A stretch of DNA of 64,000 bases, from NCBI RefSeq assembly GCF_003675855.1, contig NZ_RCIH01000003.1:1-64000 (forward strand), given 5' to 3'. Below, in pieces: positions 51,944-61,373 of the stretch. The notes beneath the pieces are model-generated. The model made no database searches. It was not told where the DNA came from and saw only the letters and a program-made list of their open reading frames with translations. Made by a program: the position numbers and the translations under genes. Positions within the stretch are counted from its first letter, which is position 1, and the number at the start of each line of letters is the position of its first letter. Source of the stretch: Halostella salina. GTDB taxonomy: Archaea > Halobacteriota > Halobacteria > Halobacteriales > Natronoarchaeaceae.

Positions 51944-52860
51944 GCGGGGAAACGACATCCACGACCGACGAGACGACCGAGACGGGCTTCGACATCAGCG
52001 GCAAGCGCGTCGGACTCTACTCGGTGCTGGCGGTCCTGGTCGCCTTCTTCCTGGCCCCTATCGAGACAGGGGTCGTGACGTCGATCAAGACCACCACCGC
52101 CGTCACGGAGACCGCGCCGTACGCGCCGCCGGGGCCGGACGGCTTCACGCTGGCGAAGTGGCAGACGGCGTTCGACCAGCTCAGCAGGGGCCTGTTCAAC
52201 AGCGTGCTGATGGCGGTGCCCGCAACCGTCTTCTCGGCGCTGTTCGGCAGCATGGCGGCGTACGGCCTCACCCAGATCAGCTGGAAGGGCCAGATCCCCA
52301 TCCTCTCCCTGTTCGTCGCCGGGATCTTCATCCCGTACCAGGCGGTGCTGGTGCCGCTGACGCAGTTCTGGTCGATCTACTTCCCGGTGGACGACCTGTT
52401 CTGGTTCATCTGGGAGAGCGAGGCGGTCCCGGCCGACTACTCGGGGCTGCTCGAACTGACAATCACGCACATCGCGTACGGCATCCCGATCTGTACGATC
52501 CTGTTCCGGTCGTACTACAAGTCGATGTCCGTCGAGATGATCGAGGCGGCGCGGCTGGACGGCGCGAGCATCCGGCGCATCTACCGGCGGATCGTGTTCC
52601 CGCTGTCGACGCCGATGTTCGCCGTCGTGCTCATCTACCAGTTCACCCAGATCTGGAACGAACTGCTGTTCGCGCTCATCCTCATCTCCAGCGGGACCAG
52701 CGAGGCCGCGCCCGTGACGCTCATCCTGTCCGGACTGGGCGTCGCACAGCAGGGCACCGACTTCGCCCTGCGGATGGCCGGAGCGCTGCTGACGGCGCTG
52801 CCGACGCTGGTCGTCTACATCATGTTCGGCGAGGAGTTCGCCGAGGGAGCAGCGACATGA
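51940..52860 (+). CDS. Sugar ABC transporter permease (MalG/UgpE-like)
   Basis: A 306-residue permease with six segments. The EAA motif is EAARLDGASIRRIYRRIVFP; the preceding part holds AYGLTQISWKG and IPICTILFRSYYKSMSVEM. The ATG at 51940 is within the upstream stop. It completes the pore with the first permease. Confidence 0.93.
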   Translation: MSGETTSTTDETTETGFDISGKRVGLYSVLAVLVAFFLAPIETGVVTSIKTTTAVTETAPYAPPGPDGFTLAKWQTAFDQLSRGLFNSVLMAVPATVFSALFGSMAAYGLTQISWKGQIPILSLFVAGIFIPYQAVLVPLTQFWSIYFPVDDLFWFIWESEAVPADYSGLLELTITHIAYGIPICTILFRSYYKSMSVEMIEAARLDGASIRRIYRRIVFPLSTPMFAVVLIYQFTQIWNELLFALILISSGTSEAAPVTLILSGLGVAQQGTDFALRMAGALLTALPTLVVYIMFGEEFAEGAAT

Positions 52861-52889
52861 CTATCATCCATACAGATCCACGATAAACC

Positions 52890-54041
52890 ATGGCAGAACT
52901 CACATTCGACCACGTGACGAAGGTGTTCGTCGACGACGACGGCAGCGATATCGTCGCCGTCGACGACGTGTCCGCCGAGATCGAGGACGGCGACTTCCTC
53001 GTCCTCGTCGGCCCGTCGGGCTGCGGGAAGTCCACGACCCTGCGGATGGTCGCAGGACTCGAATCGATAAGCAGCGGCGAGATACGGCTCGGCGACGAGG
53101 TACTGAACGACAAGAAGCCGTCGGCCCGGGACATCGCGATGGTGTTCCAGTCCTACGCCCTCTACCCGCACATGACGGTGCGGACGAACATGGCGTTCGG
53201 GCTGCAGGAGTCGACGGACATGCCCGACGACGAGATAGACGCCCGTGTCGAGGACGCCGCCGAGATGATGGGCATCGGCGACCTGCTCGACCGGAAGCCC
53301 CGCGACCTCTCGGGCGGGCAGCAACAGCGCGTCGCGCTGGGCCGCGCCATCGTCCGCGACCCCGAGGTGTTCCTGATGGACGAGCCGCTCAGCAACCTCG
53401 ACGCGAAGCTCCGGTCACAGATGCGGACGGAGCTGCAGCGCATCCAGGAGGACCTCGACACGACGACGATCTACGTCACCCACGACCAGACGGAGGCGAT
53501 GACGATGGGCGACCGGATCGCAGTCCTCGACGACGGCCAGCTCCAGCAGGTCGGCACGCCGCTTGAGTGTTACCACGAGCCGAACAACCGCTTCGTCGCG
53601 GGGTTCATCGGCGAGCCGTCGATGAACTTCTTCGAGGTCGAAAACGAGACCGGCACGCTCGTCGGGCAGGACTTCGAGTACCCGCTCTCGACCGAGACCG
53701 CGAAAGCCATCGAAGGCAAGAAAGATGTCACCCTCGGGATCCGCCCGGAGGACATCGAGCTCACGACCGACGGCGACGGCGACCACGACTTCGCCACGAC
53801 CGTCGACGTCGTCGAACCGATGGGCGACGAGAACAACGTGTACCTCGCGTTCGACGGGAGCGACAGCGACGAGCCGCGGACGTTCGTCGTCACCGTCGAC
53901 GGGATGCGCCACGTCGAGTCCGGCGAGTCCGTCGTCGCGCACATCCCGGAGGACGCGGTCCACCTGTTCGACGGCCGCACCGGCGAGGCGCTGCGGAACC
54001 GCCGGCTGGACGCCGTCGAGACGCTCGAACCGAAGATCTAG
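52890..54041 (+). CDS. Sugar ABC transporter ATPase (MsmX/UgpC-like)
   Basis: A 383-residue ATPase. Walker [10 protein letters not shown] (about 48-56), Q-loop [11 protein letters not shown], signature [14 protein letters not shown], Walker [11 protein letters not shown] and switch His in VTHDQTEA. C-terminal TOBE/OB domain (from [15 protein letters not shown], ending [12 protein letters not shown]) regulates activity. One ATPase of this class often serves several importers. The stop shares the palindrome CTAG with the FEN-1 stop. Confidence 0.95.
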   Translation: MAELTFDHVTKVFVDDDGSDIVAVDDVSAEIEDGDFLVLVGPSGCGKSTTLRMVAGLESISSGEIRLGDEVLNDKKPSARDIAMVFQSYALYPHMTVRTNMAFGLQESTDMPDDEIDARVEDAAEMMGIGDLLDRKPRDLSGGQQQRVALGRAIVRDPEVFLMDEPLSNLDAKLRSQMRTELQRIQEDLDTTTIYVTHDQTEAMTMGDRIAVLDDGQLQQVGTPLECYHEPNNRFVAGFIGEPSMNFFEVENETGTLVGQDFEYPLSTETAKAIEGKKDVTLGIRPEDIELTTDGDGDHDFATTVDVVEPMGDENNVYLAFDGSDSDEPRTFVVTVDGMRHVESGESVVAHIPEDAVHLFDGRTGEALRNRRLDAVETLEPKI

Positions 54042-55018
54042 GTCCAGCGGTCGAGCCCGGTCTGGCTGACCGACTCCTCGATCCGTTCGAAGCCGCGCGC
54101 CACCTCGTCTTCCCTGACGCCCCACTCGTCGACCACGTACTCGCGAGCGGCGGCCACGTCCGGGTCGACCGTCGCGTCGAACTCGTACTCCTCGGTGACG
54201 TTCGGGTGCAGGAACAGCTCACGCACCACGTCGGCGTTCTCGACGTAGGCGTCGCGGGCCTCCAGCACGCCCCAGAGGTCGCCGTGTTCCTTCACCGCGG
54301 AGACGGCCGTCTTGGGACCGATGCCCGTCACGCCCTCGTTGAAGTCCGTGCCACAGAGGATCCCCGCGTCGACGAGCTGTTCCCAGGTGATGTCGTGTTC
54401 GGCGAGGGTCGCCTCGAACCCCATCAGCTCGGGGTCGCCCTTGCTCGTCAGCTGGCGGAGCGTCTCGGGCGCGCCGAACAGGAGCGCGTCGTAGTCCTCG
54501 GTGCCGACGTAGTCGATGTCGCCCTGCCGGGCCATGTGGGCGGCCTGCGCCTCGCCCTCCGCCGGGGCTTCGACCTGCGGCACGTCGAGCAGGTCGAGCA
54601 GTTCGCGGGTCGTCCGGTGGATGGCGTCGGTGAGCCGCTGGGTCTGGGAATCCAGCCGGGCGGCCTCGACGGCGTCGCCGCGCTCGCGGGCGTCTTCGAG
54701 GCGCTCCTCGCGGGCCTCGCGGGCCTCGCGGCGCTCGGCGATCTCGTCGGCCTTCAGCTCGGAGGGGCCGCCGTCCCAGACGAACACCGGCGTCACGTCC
54801 CCCTCGAAGAACTTCGGCAGGCCCTGGACGACGCCGATCAGGTTCGCCACTTCGGTGCCGTCGGCGGTCGTGTACGCGCCGTCGTCGGTCCACCGCACCG
54901 TCGTCGTCAGGTAGCGGTACAGCCAGTTGTGCGCGTCCACGCCGACGACGCTCCCCGCGAGGTCGTCGAACGGCACCGGCTCGATGACGGCAAGATCGCG
55001 CAGGTCAGCGTTTCCCAT
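54038..55018 (-). CDS. fen1: Flap endonuclease 1
   Basis: A 326-residue FEN-1/XPG-family nuclease removing 5' flaps in replication and repair. Visible: N-region [34 protein letters not shown] (helical arch/catalytic Asp region), [20 protein letters not shown] with catalytic Glu pair, [14 protein letters not shown], and H2TH/metal block [20 protein letters not shown]. The C-terminus ends QTGLDRWT, a PCNA-interacting peptide (Q-x-x-L-x-x-W-T). Start at 55018, [14 protein letters not shown]. Confidence 0.95.
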   Translation of the reverse strand: MGNADLRDLAVIEPVPFDDLAGSVVGVDAHNWLYRYLTTTVRWTDDGAYTTADGTEVANLIGVVQGLPKFFEGDVTPVFVWDGGPSELKADEIAERREAREAREERLEDARERGDAVEAARLDSQTQRLTDAIHRTTRELLDLLDVPQVEAPAEGEAQAAHMARQGDIDYVGTEDYDALLFGAPETLRQLTSKGDPELMGFEATLAEHDITWEQLVDAGILCGTDFNEGVTGIGPKTAVSAVKEHGDLWGVLEARDAYVENADVVRELFLHPNVTEEYEFDATVDPDVAAAREYVVDEWGVREDEVARGFERIEESVSQTGLDRWT

Positions 55019-55172
55019 TGCCCGGACGTAGGCGGGCGACGGCTTGTAGTGTTTGCTCTCGCCGATTCCGGTGGTCGCCGGTACCGGCGACCACCGGGAC
55101 ACAGAGAGAACAACACTGTGAAGGGTTGGTATCGGACCGGGCCGTCTGTCAACCGCCCGGGGCGGCGACGGG

Positions 55173-55178
55173 TATTTA
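55173..55178 (+). promoter_or_regulatory. TATA-like box of the cold-shock protein gene
   Basis: TATTTA, about 35 nt before the ATG at 55211; short 5' leader of roughly 8-10 nt. Confidence 0.45.
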
Positions 55179-55210
55179 CGCGTGAGCCGCGAAGCGTGAC
55201 CGAAGTTCAC

Positions 55211-55405
55211 ATGCCACAGGGTACGGTGGCCTTCTTCCACGACCGGAAGGGGTACGGGTTCATCGAGACCGACGACGCCGAGGAGGACATCTTCTTCCAC
55301 ATGGAGGACATCGGCGGCCCGGACCTGGAGGAGGGACAGGAGGTCGAGTTCGACATCGAGGAGGCCGACAAGGGGCCGCGAGCGGTCAACCTGACGCGCC
55401 TGTAG
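55211..55405 (+). CDS. cspA: Cold-shock protein (CspA family)
   Basis: A 64-residue OB-fold nucleic-acid chaperone. RNP-1 is KGYGFIET and RNP-2 is DIFFHM, with the shell aromatic residues conserved (FF in VAFFHD and FFHM). Haloarchaeal Csp proteins differ from bacterial ones only by acidic surface. Located opposite FEN-1 upstream region and convergent with the MATE gene. Confidence 0.95.
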   Translation: MPQGTVAFFHDRKGYGFIETDDAEEDIFFHMEDIGGPDLEEGQEVEFDIEEADKGPRAVNLTRL

Positions 55406-55464
55406 GGGGAATCGACGGCTGCGACGCCCACACGGAGCGACGGCGCTGGCCGCGGTGGCCGGTG

Positions 55465-56850
55465 TCAGTCCTCGCCGGCGGCGCTCCCGCGCTCGGCCAT
55501 CATCGCCTCGGTCTTGCCGACCCAGCCGCCGCGGTGGAAGCCGGCCGCGACCAGTATCGTCGCCCAGACGAAGTAGACGACGATGCCGGCGTACGCCGCC
55601 ACGACGCCGTAGTCCAGCCGGATCCCGACCACGTACGAGATGCCGATCATCCCGACGAACATCCCCGTGATCCGGGCGACGAACGGCGTTCGGGTGTCGC
55701 TCCCGCTCGTGAGCGCCCCGGCGAGCACGACGTACACGACGGTGAAGGGCGCGGCGACGGCGTAGGCCCGGGTGAATCCGACGGCGTACCGGGCCGTCTC
55801 GGCGTCGCCGGTGAAGACGGCGACGAGCGGTTCGGCCCCCACGAAGAGCACGCCGCCGAGCGTTCCGACGGTGACCAGCCCGAGCAGCGCCGCCGCCCAG
55901 CCGCCGTACCGGGCCGCGCCGGCGTCGCCCTCGCCGAGCGACTGGCCGACGACGATGCCGGTGCCGGTGCGGTACCCCCGCGACAGCGGCGCGGTGACCT
56001 GCTGGAACGCGCGCCGGCCGATCTGGTAGGCGGCGTTGACCTCCGTCCCGAACACGAGCAGGATCGAGTTGAACGGGAAGTCCATGACGAACGTCGCCAC
56101 CCCTTCGAGGATCCGCGGGAGGCTGATCGCGAGCAGTTGCCGGGTGATGGTCCAGTCCCGCGGCCGGACCAGGTTCGCGAGCGTCCACGGCCGCCACATG
56201 GCGAGAAGCAGGACGCCGGCGGTGAACACGTTGCCGAAGGCGGTCGCCAAGCCGACGCCCACGATCTGCAACTGCGGGGCGGGACCGAGTCCCAGACCGA
56301 GGACGAGCGTGCCGGCGACGTTCAGCGCGTTCGAGAACCCGTTGACGTACATCGGCGTCCGCGTGTCGCCGGTGCCCTGTATCGAGCGCGCCGCAACGAG
56401 CGCGACGTGGCGGGCGGGGCTGGTCGCGAGGATGATCGCAAGGTACACCCCGCCCATGGAGACGACCTCGGAGCCGGCACCCAGAACGTCGATCGCCCAG
56501 TCGCCGAGCAGGAGGCCGAAGGCGGCGAAGGGGAGGCCGGCGAGCGCGCCGAGCAGCACCGCCTGCGTCACCGCCTCGTCGCGGTTCGCGTCCGCGCCGC
56601 TCCCGGTGTCCTGGCTGGAGAGCGCGATGACGCCGCTGCCCAGTCCCAGCCCGATCCGCAGGGGGAGGCGCGCGTACAGGTCCGCCAGCCCGACGGCGGC
56701 GATGGCGGCCGGTGAGAACAGCCCCGTGACGACCACGTCCGTCGTCCGCATCAGCGTCCGGAGGAACTGCTCGACCATCACCGGCCACGAGAGGTCGAGG
56801 ACTCGTCGCCAGAGGTCCAGCAGCCGCCGGCGTCCGCCGTCGGGGAGCAC
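55465..56850 (-). CDS. MATE family efflux transporter
   Basis: A 461-residue protein with 12 predicted helices in two six-helix bundles. MATE-family landmarks: [20 protein letters not shown] at the N-terminus, [20 protein letters not shown], and [12 protein letters not shown] / [16 protein letters not shown] in the second half. Exports cationic drugs or metabolites with Na or H. No local regulator specifically tied to it, though it is divergent from nothing and convergent with the Csp gene. Confidence 0.9.
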   Translation of the reverse strand: MLPDGGRRRLLDLWRRVLDLSWPVMVEQFLRTLMRTTDVVVTGLFSPAAIAAVGLADLYARLPLRIGLGLGSGVIALSSQDTGSGADANRDEAVTQAVLLGALAGLPFAAFGLLLGDWAIDVLGAGSEVVSMGGVYLAIILATSPARHVALVAARSIQGTGDTRTPMYVNGFSNALNVAGTLVLGLGLGPAPQLQIVGVGLATAFGNVFTAGVLLLAMWRPWTLANLVRPRDWTITRQLLAISLPRILEGVATFVMDFPFNSILLVFGTEVNAAYQIGRRAFQQVTAPLSRGYRTGTGIVVGQSLGEGDAGAARYGGWAAALLGLVTVGTLGGVLFVGAEPLVAVFTGDAETARYAVGFTRAYAVAAPFTVVYVVLAGALTSGSDTRTPFVARITGMFVGMIGISYVVGIRLDYGVVAAYAGIVVYFVWATILVAAGFHRGGWVGKTEAMMAERGSAAGED

Positions 56851-56906
56851 TTTCGGCTACTTCTCGGGCGGGCGGTTAGAAGCTACCGGAGGGGGAAATC
56901 ACGGCT

Positions 56907-57485
56907 TCACGCGCGCGACGGCGGCTCCTCGGCCTCGGCGACGAACGCGCGCTCGGCGTCGGTCAGGTTCTCGCGGCCGCGGAACTCCGCCATCCCCTCG
57001 CGGTATCGCGCCCCCCCGCGGTCGTCCGGACGCTCCAGCACGAGTTCCGCGATGCCGGTGGTCTCGCCGGTGTAGCCGAAGCCGGCCTTGTACAGCGCCT
57101 CGTACGCGAAGGGGTTGTTGACGGCGATGCGGACGCGGTCGTAGCCGCGGTCGGCGGCGCGTTCCGCGACGAACTCCGCGAGTTCGGGGCCGATCCCCTC
57201 GCCGCGCTGGTCCTGCCGAACTGTGATGTACCGGATCCACAGCGTCGCCGCGTCGGTGCGGTCCTCGTTGAACGCGGCGGCGGCGAGGAGTGCGTCGTCG
57301 TCCGCGTCGTCCTCGGTCTCGCTGGCTCTGTCCCCGGACTCGTCCTCGCCCCCGTTCGCGCTGTCCGGCCGGACCACGGCCTTCCCCGTGTTCGACATGA
57401 CGAACTTCCCGGCGTAGCTGAACCGCTCGTGGTCGAGGCGGAGCGTCGGGCCGTCCGCGGGCCAGCCGAGCAGTTCGGTCTCCAT
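56907..57485 (-). CDS. GNAT family N-acetyltransferase
   Basis: A 192-residue protein. The GNAT core is in TLWIRYITVRQDQRGEGIGPELAEF (acetyl-CoA loop, RxxGxG) and NNPFAYEALYKAGFGYTGE. An acidic insert (residues 43-65) separates two strands. Substrate unknown. The start at 57485 is the only ATG matching the family; no clear promoter box. Confidence 0.82.
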   Translation of the reverse strand: METELLGWPADGPTLRLDHERFSYAGKFVMSNTGKAVVRPDSANGGEDESGDRASETEDDADDDALLAAAAFNEDRTDAATLWIRYITVRQDQRGEGIGPELAEFVAERAADRGYDRVRIAVNNPFAYEALYKAGFGYTGETTGIAELVLERPDDRGGARYREGMAEFRGRENLTDAERAFVAEAEEPPSRA

Positions 57486-57578
57486 GGACGGGCGGACGGG
57501 TGCGGGCCGCTTCAGGCTGACGCTGTCGCCGTTAGTGGCCGTCTTACTAACCCGGATAACGTACTCTCGCCAACAGGA

Positions 57579-58196
57579 ATGGGACCGCGCTTCACTACCG
57601 GCGTCGACCGACTCGACCGCGAACTCGACGGGGGGATCCCGGCGGGTAGCCTCGTCGCGCTGTCCGCGCCGCCGGCGAGCCAGTCCGAGCGACTGCTGTA
57701 CGAGATCGCGGCCCAGCGCCGGACGCTGTACGTCACGACCGAGCGCGCCGCCGCCGGCGTCGAGGCGGCGCTCCGGGACGCCGTCACGCCCGGCACCGTC
57801 GAGGTGTGCGAGGTTGGCGGCGGGGACCCGCTGACGGAGCTGATTCGGGCCGTCCGCGCGCTGAACGAGCGGACGCTCGTCGTCGTCGACCCGGTCGCGC
57901 CGCTCGAACGGACGCCGAACTACCGGGCCGCGCTGACGGAGCTACGGTCAGTGCTGCGGGAGAAGGAGGCGGCCGCCGTCCTGCACTGCGTCGACGGGCG
58001 GGCCGTTCCGGACGGCCGCGACGCCACCGAATACATGGCCGACGTTATCTTCGACCTCTCGGTCGACCTGCACCGGAACCGGCTCCGGACCCGGCTGACC
58101 GTCCCGAAACTCCGGGCCGGCGACGCCCCGCAGGACGCGCTCAGGCTCGACTTCAAACGGCGCGTAACGGTCGACAACAGCCGCGACATCGCCTAG
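57579..58196 (+). CDS. RecA/KaiC-like protein with degenerate Walker A
   Basis: A 205-residue protein opening MGPRFTTGVDRLDRELDGGI, the typical RecA-superfamily (KaiC/RadA-like) start GxDxLDxxLxGGIPxGS, but the P-loop position reads LSAPPASQSERLL instead of GxxGxGKT. Walker-B-like hydrophobic strand TLVVVDPVAPL remains. It is probably a non-hydrolysing nucleotide or scaffold protein, as seen in several haloarchaeal KaiC-like families. ATG at 57579 is supported by a TTACTAAC box about 30 nt upstream. Confidence 0.78.
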   Translation: MGPRFTTGVDRLDRELDGGIPAGSLVALSAPPASQSERLLYEIAAQRRTLYVTTERAAAGVEAALRDAVTPGTVEVCEVGGGDPLTELIRAVRALNERTLVVVDPVAPLERTPNYRAALTELRSVLREKEAAAVLHCVDGRAVPDGRDATEYMADVIFDLSVDLHRNRLRTRLTVPKLRAGDAPQDALRLDFKRRVTVDNSRDIA

Positions 58197-58270
58197 GCGG
58201 AGCGGGCGGCTCGCTGTGCCGGCGTCGCAGACGGCGCATAACAATGGGGCAAAGCGGTGCCGACGGTCGT

Positions 58271-58648
58271 ATGGGTGCCACGAACCACTCCGACCTGACG
58301 GCCGCGGCCGACCCCGCCGTCTCCATCACCGTCGTCGTCGCGGGCGTCCGCGTCGAGAAGACCGTCGTCACCGACGCCTTCCCCGTGCCGGTGGTCGCGC
58401 TCTCGGTCGACTCGCTCCACGACGACCCCGCCTCCGTCCGGATCGTCGACGAGGTGCCCGCGAGCGTGCCGCTTGCGGATCTCGGCAACGGGGGCTGGGA
58501 GACCGTCGACGACGAGCGGATCGCCTGGTCCGGCCGGCTGGCGGCCGGCGAGGAACTGGTGACTACCTACGGCGTCGACGCCGACCCCGACGCCGCTGAC
58601 GCCTTAGAGACGCCGCCGACGGTCGAGTCCGTGGAGCCGGAGCCGTAG
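58271..58648 (+). CDS. Hypothetical conserved haloarchaeal protein
   Basis: A 125-residue beta-rich protein: MGATNHSDLTAAADPAVSIT, then VDSLHDDPASVRIVDEVPAS and GEELVTTYGVDADPD. The alternative ATG at 58244 adds 9 residues (MGQSGADGR); the shorter form looks natural. It resembles a small immunoglobulin-like or adhesion domain, without a signal peptide. Function unknown. Follows the RecA-like gene by 74 bases. Confidence 0.6.
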   Translation: MGATNHSDLTAAADPAVSITVVVAGVRVEKTVVTDAFPVPVVALSVDSLHDDPASVRIVDEVPASVPLADLGNGGWETVDDERIAWSGRLAAGEELVTTYGVDADPDAADALETPPTVESVEPEP

Positions 58649-58662
58649 CGCCGGCCACGGCA

Positions 58663-59055
58663 TCAGTCGAGGGTGTCCTCGGTGATGGCGTTCGGCAGGA
58701 GCTCGCCGAGCGTGTACTTCGCGAACCCGTCGCCCTCGTCACAGAGGACGACGAAGTCCTCGTCGCAGAACTCCGTGAACGTCTGTCGACACCGGCCGCA
58801 GGGCGTGACGCCGTCGCGCTTGGCGGAACTCACAGCCACGCGTTCGAACTCGGTGTGGCCGGCGTGGACCGCGTGGGCGACCGCGACGCCCTCGGCGTGG
58901 AGGGTGTTGCTGTAGTTGGCGTTCTCGATGTTACAGCCCGTGAACACCGTTCCGTCCGCGGTTTCCAGGGCCGCGCCGACGGGGTACTCCGAGTACGGGA
59001 CGTGTGCGGTTTCGTGGGCCTCGCGAGCGCGTTCGACGAGTTCGTTGTCGTCCAT
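58663..59055 (-). CDS. cdd: Cytidine deaminase
   Basis: A 130-residue tetrameric zinc enzyme of pyrimidine salvage. Zinc ligands and catalytic Glu are in NTLHAEGVA (H-A-E, here a His replaces the Cys that bacterial short CDAs use) and PCGRCRQ. The block PYSEYPVGAALETADG is the substrate-binding opening. CTTACT near 59082 is 27 nt before the ATG. The stop is 15 bases after the preceding convergent gene. Confidence 0.93.
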   Translation of the reverse strand: MDDNELVERAREAHETAHVPYSEYPVGAALETADGTVFTGCNIENANYSNTLHAEGVAVAHAVHAGHTEFERVAVSSAKRDGVTPCGRCRQTFTEFCDEDFVVLCDEGDGFAKYTLGELLPNAITEDTLD

Positions 59056-59123
59056 GCGCTCCGGTTCGGCCACCGGGGAGAAGTAAGCACCGGAGCCGGT
59101 GATACCGGTCGGCCCGTGACCGC

Positions 59124-60488
59124 TCACTCAGCGACGGCGGCCTCGACGGCGTCCCGGGCCGTCGCGATCAGGTCGTCCACGTCGTCGCTCTCGGCGTAGA
59201 TCCGGACGTACGGCTCCGTCCCGCTCGGCCGGACGAGCACCCACGAGCCGTCGGGCAGTTCGACGCGGACGCCGTACTCCGTGTTCGCGTCGGCCTCAGG
59301 GAACCGCTCGGGCATGGTCGTCGCCAGCCGCTCCATGGCGGCGTCCTTGCGCTCGTCCGGGCACTCCACGCTCACCTTCCGGTACGGGCGCTCGGTCACA
59401 GGTTCGCGGAGCGCCGCGACACCGCCGGCGTCGGCGACCAGTCCCGAGATGACGGCCGCGCTGGCCACGCCGTCGATCCAGCCGCCGAACGCGGGGTGGA
59501 TATGCTTCCACGGCTCGGCGGCGAACGCGATTTCGGTCCCCGCGTCGCCCGCCGCGCGCTCCCGGGCGATCCCCTCGTGGAGCGCGCCGAGGCGAACCCG
59601 TTCGACGCGGCCCCCTGCGGCCCGGACCCGCTCGTCGATCCGCGCGGAGGCGTTCGGCGTGGTCACAACGACCGGGTCGGCTGCGTCGCTTGCCGCGGTG
59701 TAGTGGTTCGCCAGCACCGCCAGCACGGTGTCCTCGTGGACCACGTCGCCGTCCGGCCCGATGATCACGATCCGGTCTGCGTCGCCGTCGTGCCCGATGC
59801 CGAGGTCGTGGCCGTCGCGGACGAACTCCCGGAGGTCCGTAAGCGACTCCGGCGTCGGCTTGCTCTCGCGGCCGGGGAAGTGGCCGTCGACGTTGGCGTT
59901 CAGCGCGGCCACGTCCGCGCCGAGCGCGCGGAGCACCTGCGGCGTGGCGACGCTCGCCATACCGTTGCCACAGTCGACGGCGACCGACAGCCCGGCGAGC
60001 GGCGTATCGTCGCCCGCGTCGAGAGCGTCACGCGCGTACGCCGCCACGGCGTCACGGTAGCGGTCCAGCACGCCGAGCCGCTCGCCAGCGCCCCACTCGG
60101 CCCAGTCCGTGGGCGATCCACCCTCGTCGACGCGCTCCTCGACGGTCCGCTCCGCGTCGCGGTCGTACTCGACGCCGTCGTCGAACAGTTTGAGGCCGTT
60201 GTCCTGCGGCGGGTTGTGGCTCGCCGTCACCATCACGCCGCGGCGGCCCTGCGAGGCGAAGGCCAGCGCCGGCGTCGGCACCTGCCCGACCCGGCGCACG
60301 TCCGCGCCGGAGCTCTCCAGCCCCGCCTCCACGGCCGCCGCGAGCGCCGGTCCGGTGACGCGCCCGTCCCGGCCGACCACGAACGTCTCGCCGTCCACGC
60401 CCGCCGCTCGCCCGACCGCGAGCGCGAGTTCCGGCGTCACGTCGTCGCGGACGGGACCGCGGATCCCTGCGGTTCCGAACAGTGTCAT
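59124..60488 (-). CDS. glmM: Phosphoglucosamine/phosphohexose mutase
   Basis: A 454-residue alpha-D-phosphohexomutase. Active-site serine in MVTASHNPPQDNGLKLF, metal loop GHDGDADR, sugar loop AAEPWKH-type (FAAEPWKHIHP) and phosphate loop RPSGTEPYVR are all present. Archaeal versions are annotated GlmM or ManB; the choice is from overall similarity and not certain. The box AGTATTGA near 60515 marks a leaderless start. Supplies precursors for glycans of S-layer proteins or membrane lipids. Confidence 0.88.
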   Translation of the reverse strand: MTLFGTAGIRGPVRDDVTPELALAVGRAAGVDGETFVVGRDGRVTGPALAAAVEAGLESSGADVRRVGQVPTPALAFASQGRRGVMVTASHNPPQDNGLKLFDDGVEYDRDAERTVEERVDEGGSPTDWAEWGAGERLGVLDRYRDAVAAYARDALDAGDDTPLAGLSVAVDCGNGMASVATPQVLRALGADVAALNANVDGHFPGRESKPTPESLTDLREFVRDGHDLGIGHDGDADRIVIIGPDGDVVHEDTVLAVLANHYTAASDAADPVVVTTPNASARIDERVRAAGGRVERVRLGALHEGIARERAAGDAGTEIAFAAEPWKHIHPAFGGWIDGVASAAVISGLVADAGGVAALREPVTERPYRKVSVECPDERKDAAMERLATTMPERFPEADANTEYGVRVELPDGSWVLVRPSGTEPYVRIYAESDDVDDLIATARDAVEAAVAE

Positions 60489-60672
60489 GCGTGGCGGTTT
60501 TCACGCGGCCGTCAATACTGTGTCGGTCGACGCCGTTCCGCCCGCTGATACGGTCGGATCGCCCGACGAACGTCGGCGGGCGAGTGTCGAATCGGCAGGC
60601 CGGGACAGCCGACAACGGGCCGTCTCGTCCCTGTTCGAGACGCCCCAGCGCACGGCGTGCGGAGCCGCGTGC

Positions 60673-60698
60673 ACCACATCCATTTAAGCAGATGTGGT
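60673..60698. promoter_or_regulatory. 8-bp inverted repeat embracing a TATA-like box
   Basis: ACCACATC (60673-60680) and GATGTGGT (60691-60698) flank CATTTAAGCA, which is the TATA-like element for the gene at 60738. A protein bound here would occlude TBP. The spacer of 10 puts the two half-sites on one face of the helix. Confidence 0.5.
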
Positions 60699-60737
60699 CA
60701 GTACTGGCAATCGAGGACACCGGTCACACGATCCGAC

Positions 60738-61373
60738 ATGAACACGCACGATACCGACGTTCCGCTGGACTCGCTGCCCGGGGGAACGAACCTGCTGGTC
60801 GTGGGGCCGTCGATGACCGGGAAAAGCGACCTGATATTCGACGTGCTGGCGGACGGGTACGCCGACGACGAGGGCGCTATCGCGGTCACGACGCAGGACG
60901 GTCCCGACCGGGTCCACGCCCGCCTCACCGACCGGCTCGACACCGACTCTGTCGCCGAGCTCGGCGTCGTCGACTGCACCGGTCAGGACGGGCCGAACCA
61001 CAGCGACGAACGCATCCGGCGGGTCTCGTCGCCGCGTGACCTGACCGGGATCGGGATGGCCAGTTCCGACCTGATGGACCTGTTTACCGACCGCGGCTAC
61101 AGGCCGCGGACGGCACTCGATTCGCTCTCGCAGTTACTGCTGTACGCCGACGTCCAGACGGTGTTCCGGTTTCTGCATATCTTCACCGGGCGCGTCGATA
61201 CGGCCGACACGCTCGGCCTGTATACGCTCGACAGCGACGCCCACGACGAGAAGACGGTCCACACGATCCAGCAGCTGTTCGACGGGATGATACGGACGAA
61301 AGTCGAGGACGACGAGCGGATGTTCCGCGTTCAGGGCCTGTCGGACGTCGACGACGAATGGGTCCGGTTCTAG
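60738..61373 (+). CDS. RecA/KaiC-like ATPase family protein (DUF7504-like)
   Basis: A 211-residue protein MNTHDTDVPLDSLPGGTNLL with Walker A GPSMTGKS (23-30) and a shallow RecA-like core: DGPDRVHARLTDRLDTDS, SLSQLLLYADVQTVFRFLHIFT. Related to signalling-type KaiC-like haloarchaeal proteins that sit beside HTR or bacteriorhodopsin regulators; the function here is unknown. Its stop shares CTAG with the convergent DUF5793-like gene. The promoter is overlapped by an inverted repeat, suggesting repression. Confidence 0.8.
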   Translation: MNTHDTDVPLDSLPGGTNLLVVGPSMTGKSDLIFDVLADGYADDEGAIAVTTQDGPDRVHARLTDRLDTDSVAELGVVDCTGQDGPNHSDERIRRVSSPRDLTGIGMASSDLMDLFTDRGYRPRTALDSLSQLLLYADVQTVFRFLHIFTGRVDTADTLGLYTLDSDAHDEKTVHTIQQLFDGMIRTKVEDDERMFRVQGLSDVDDEWVRF

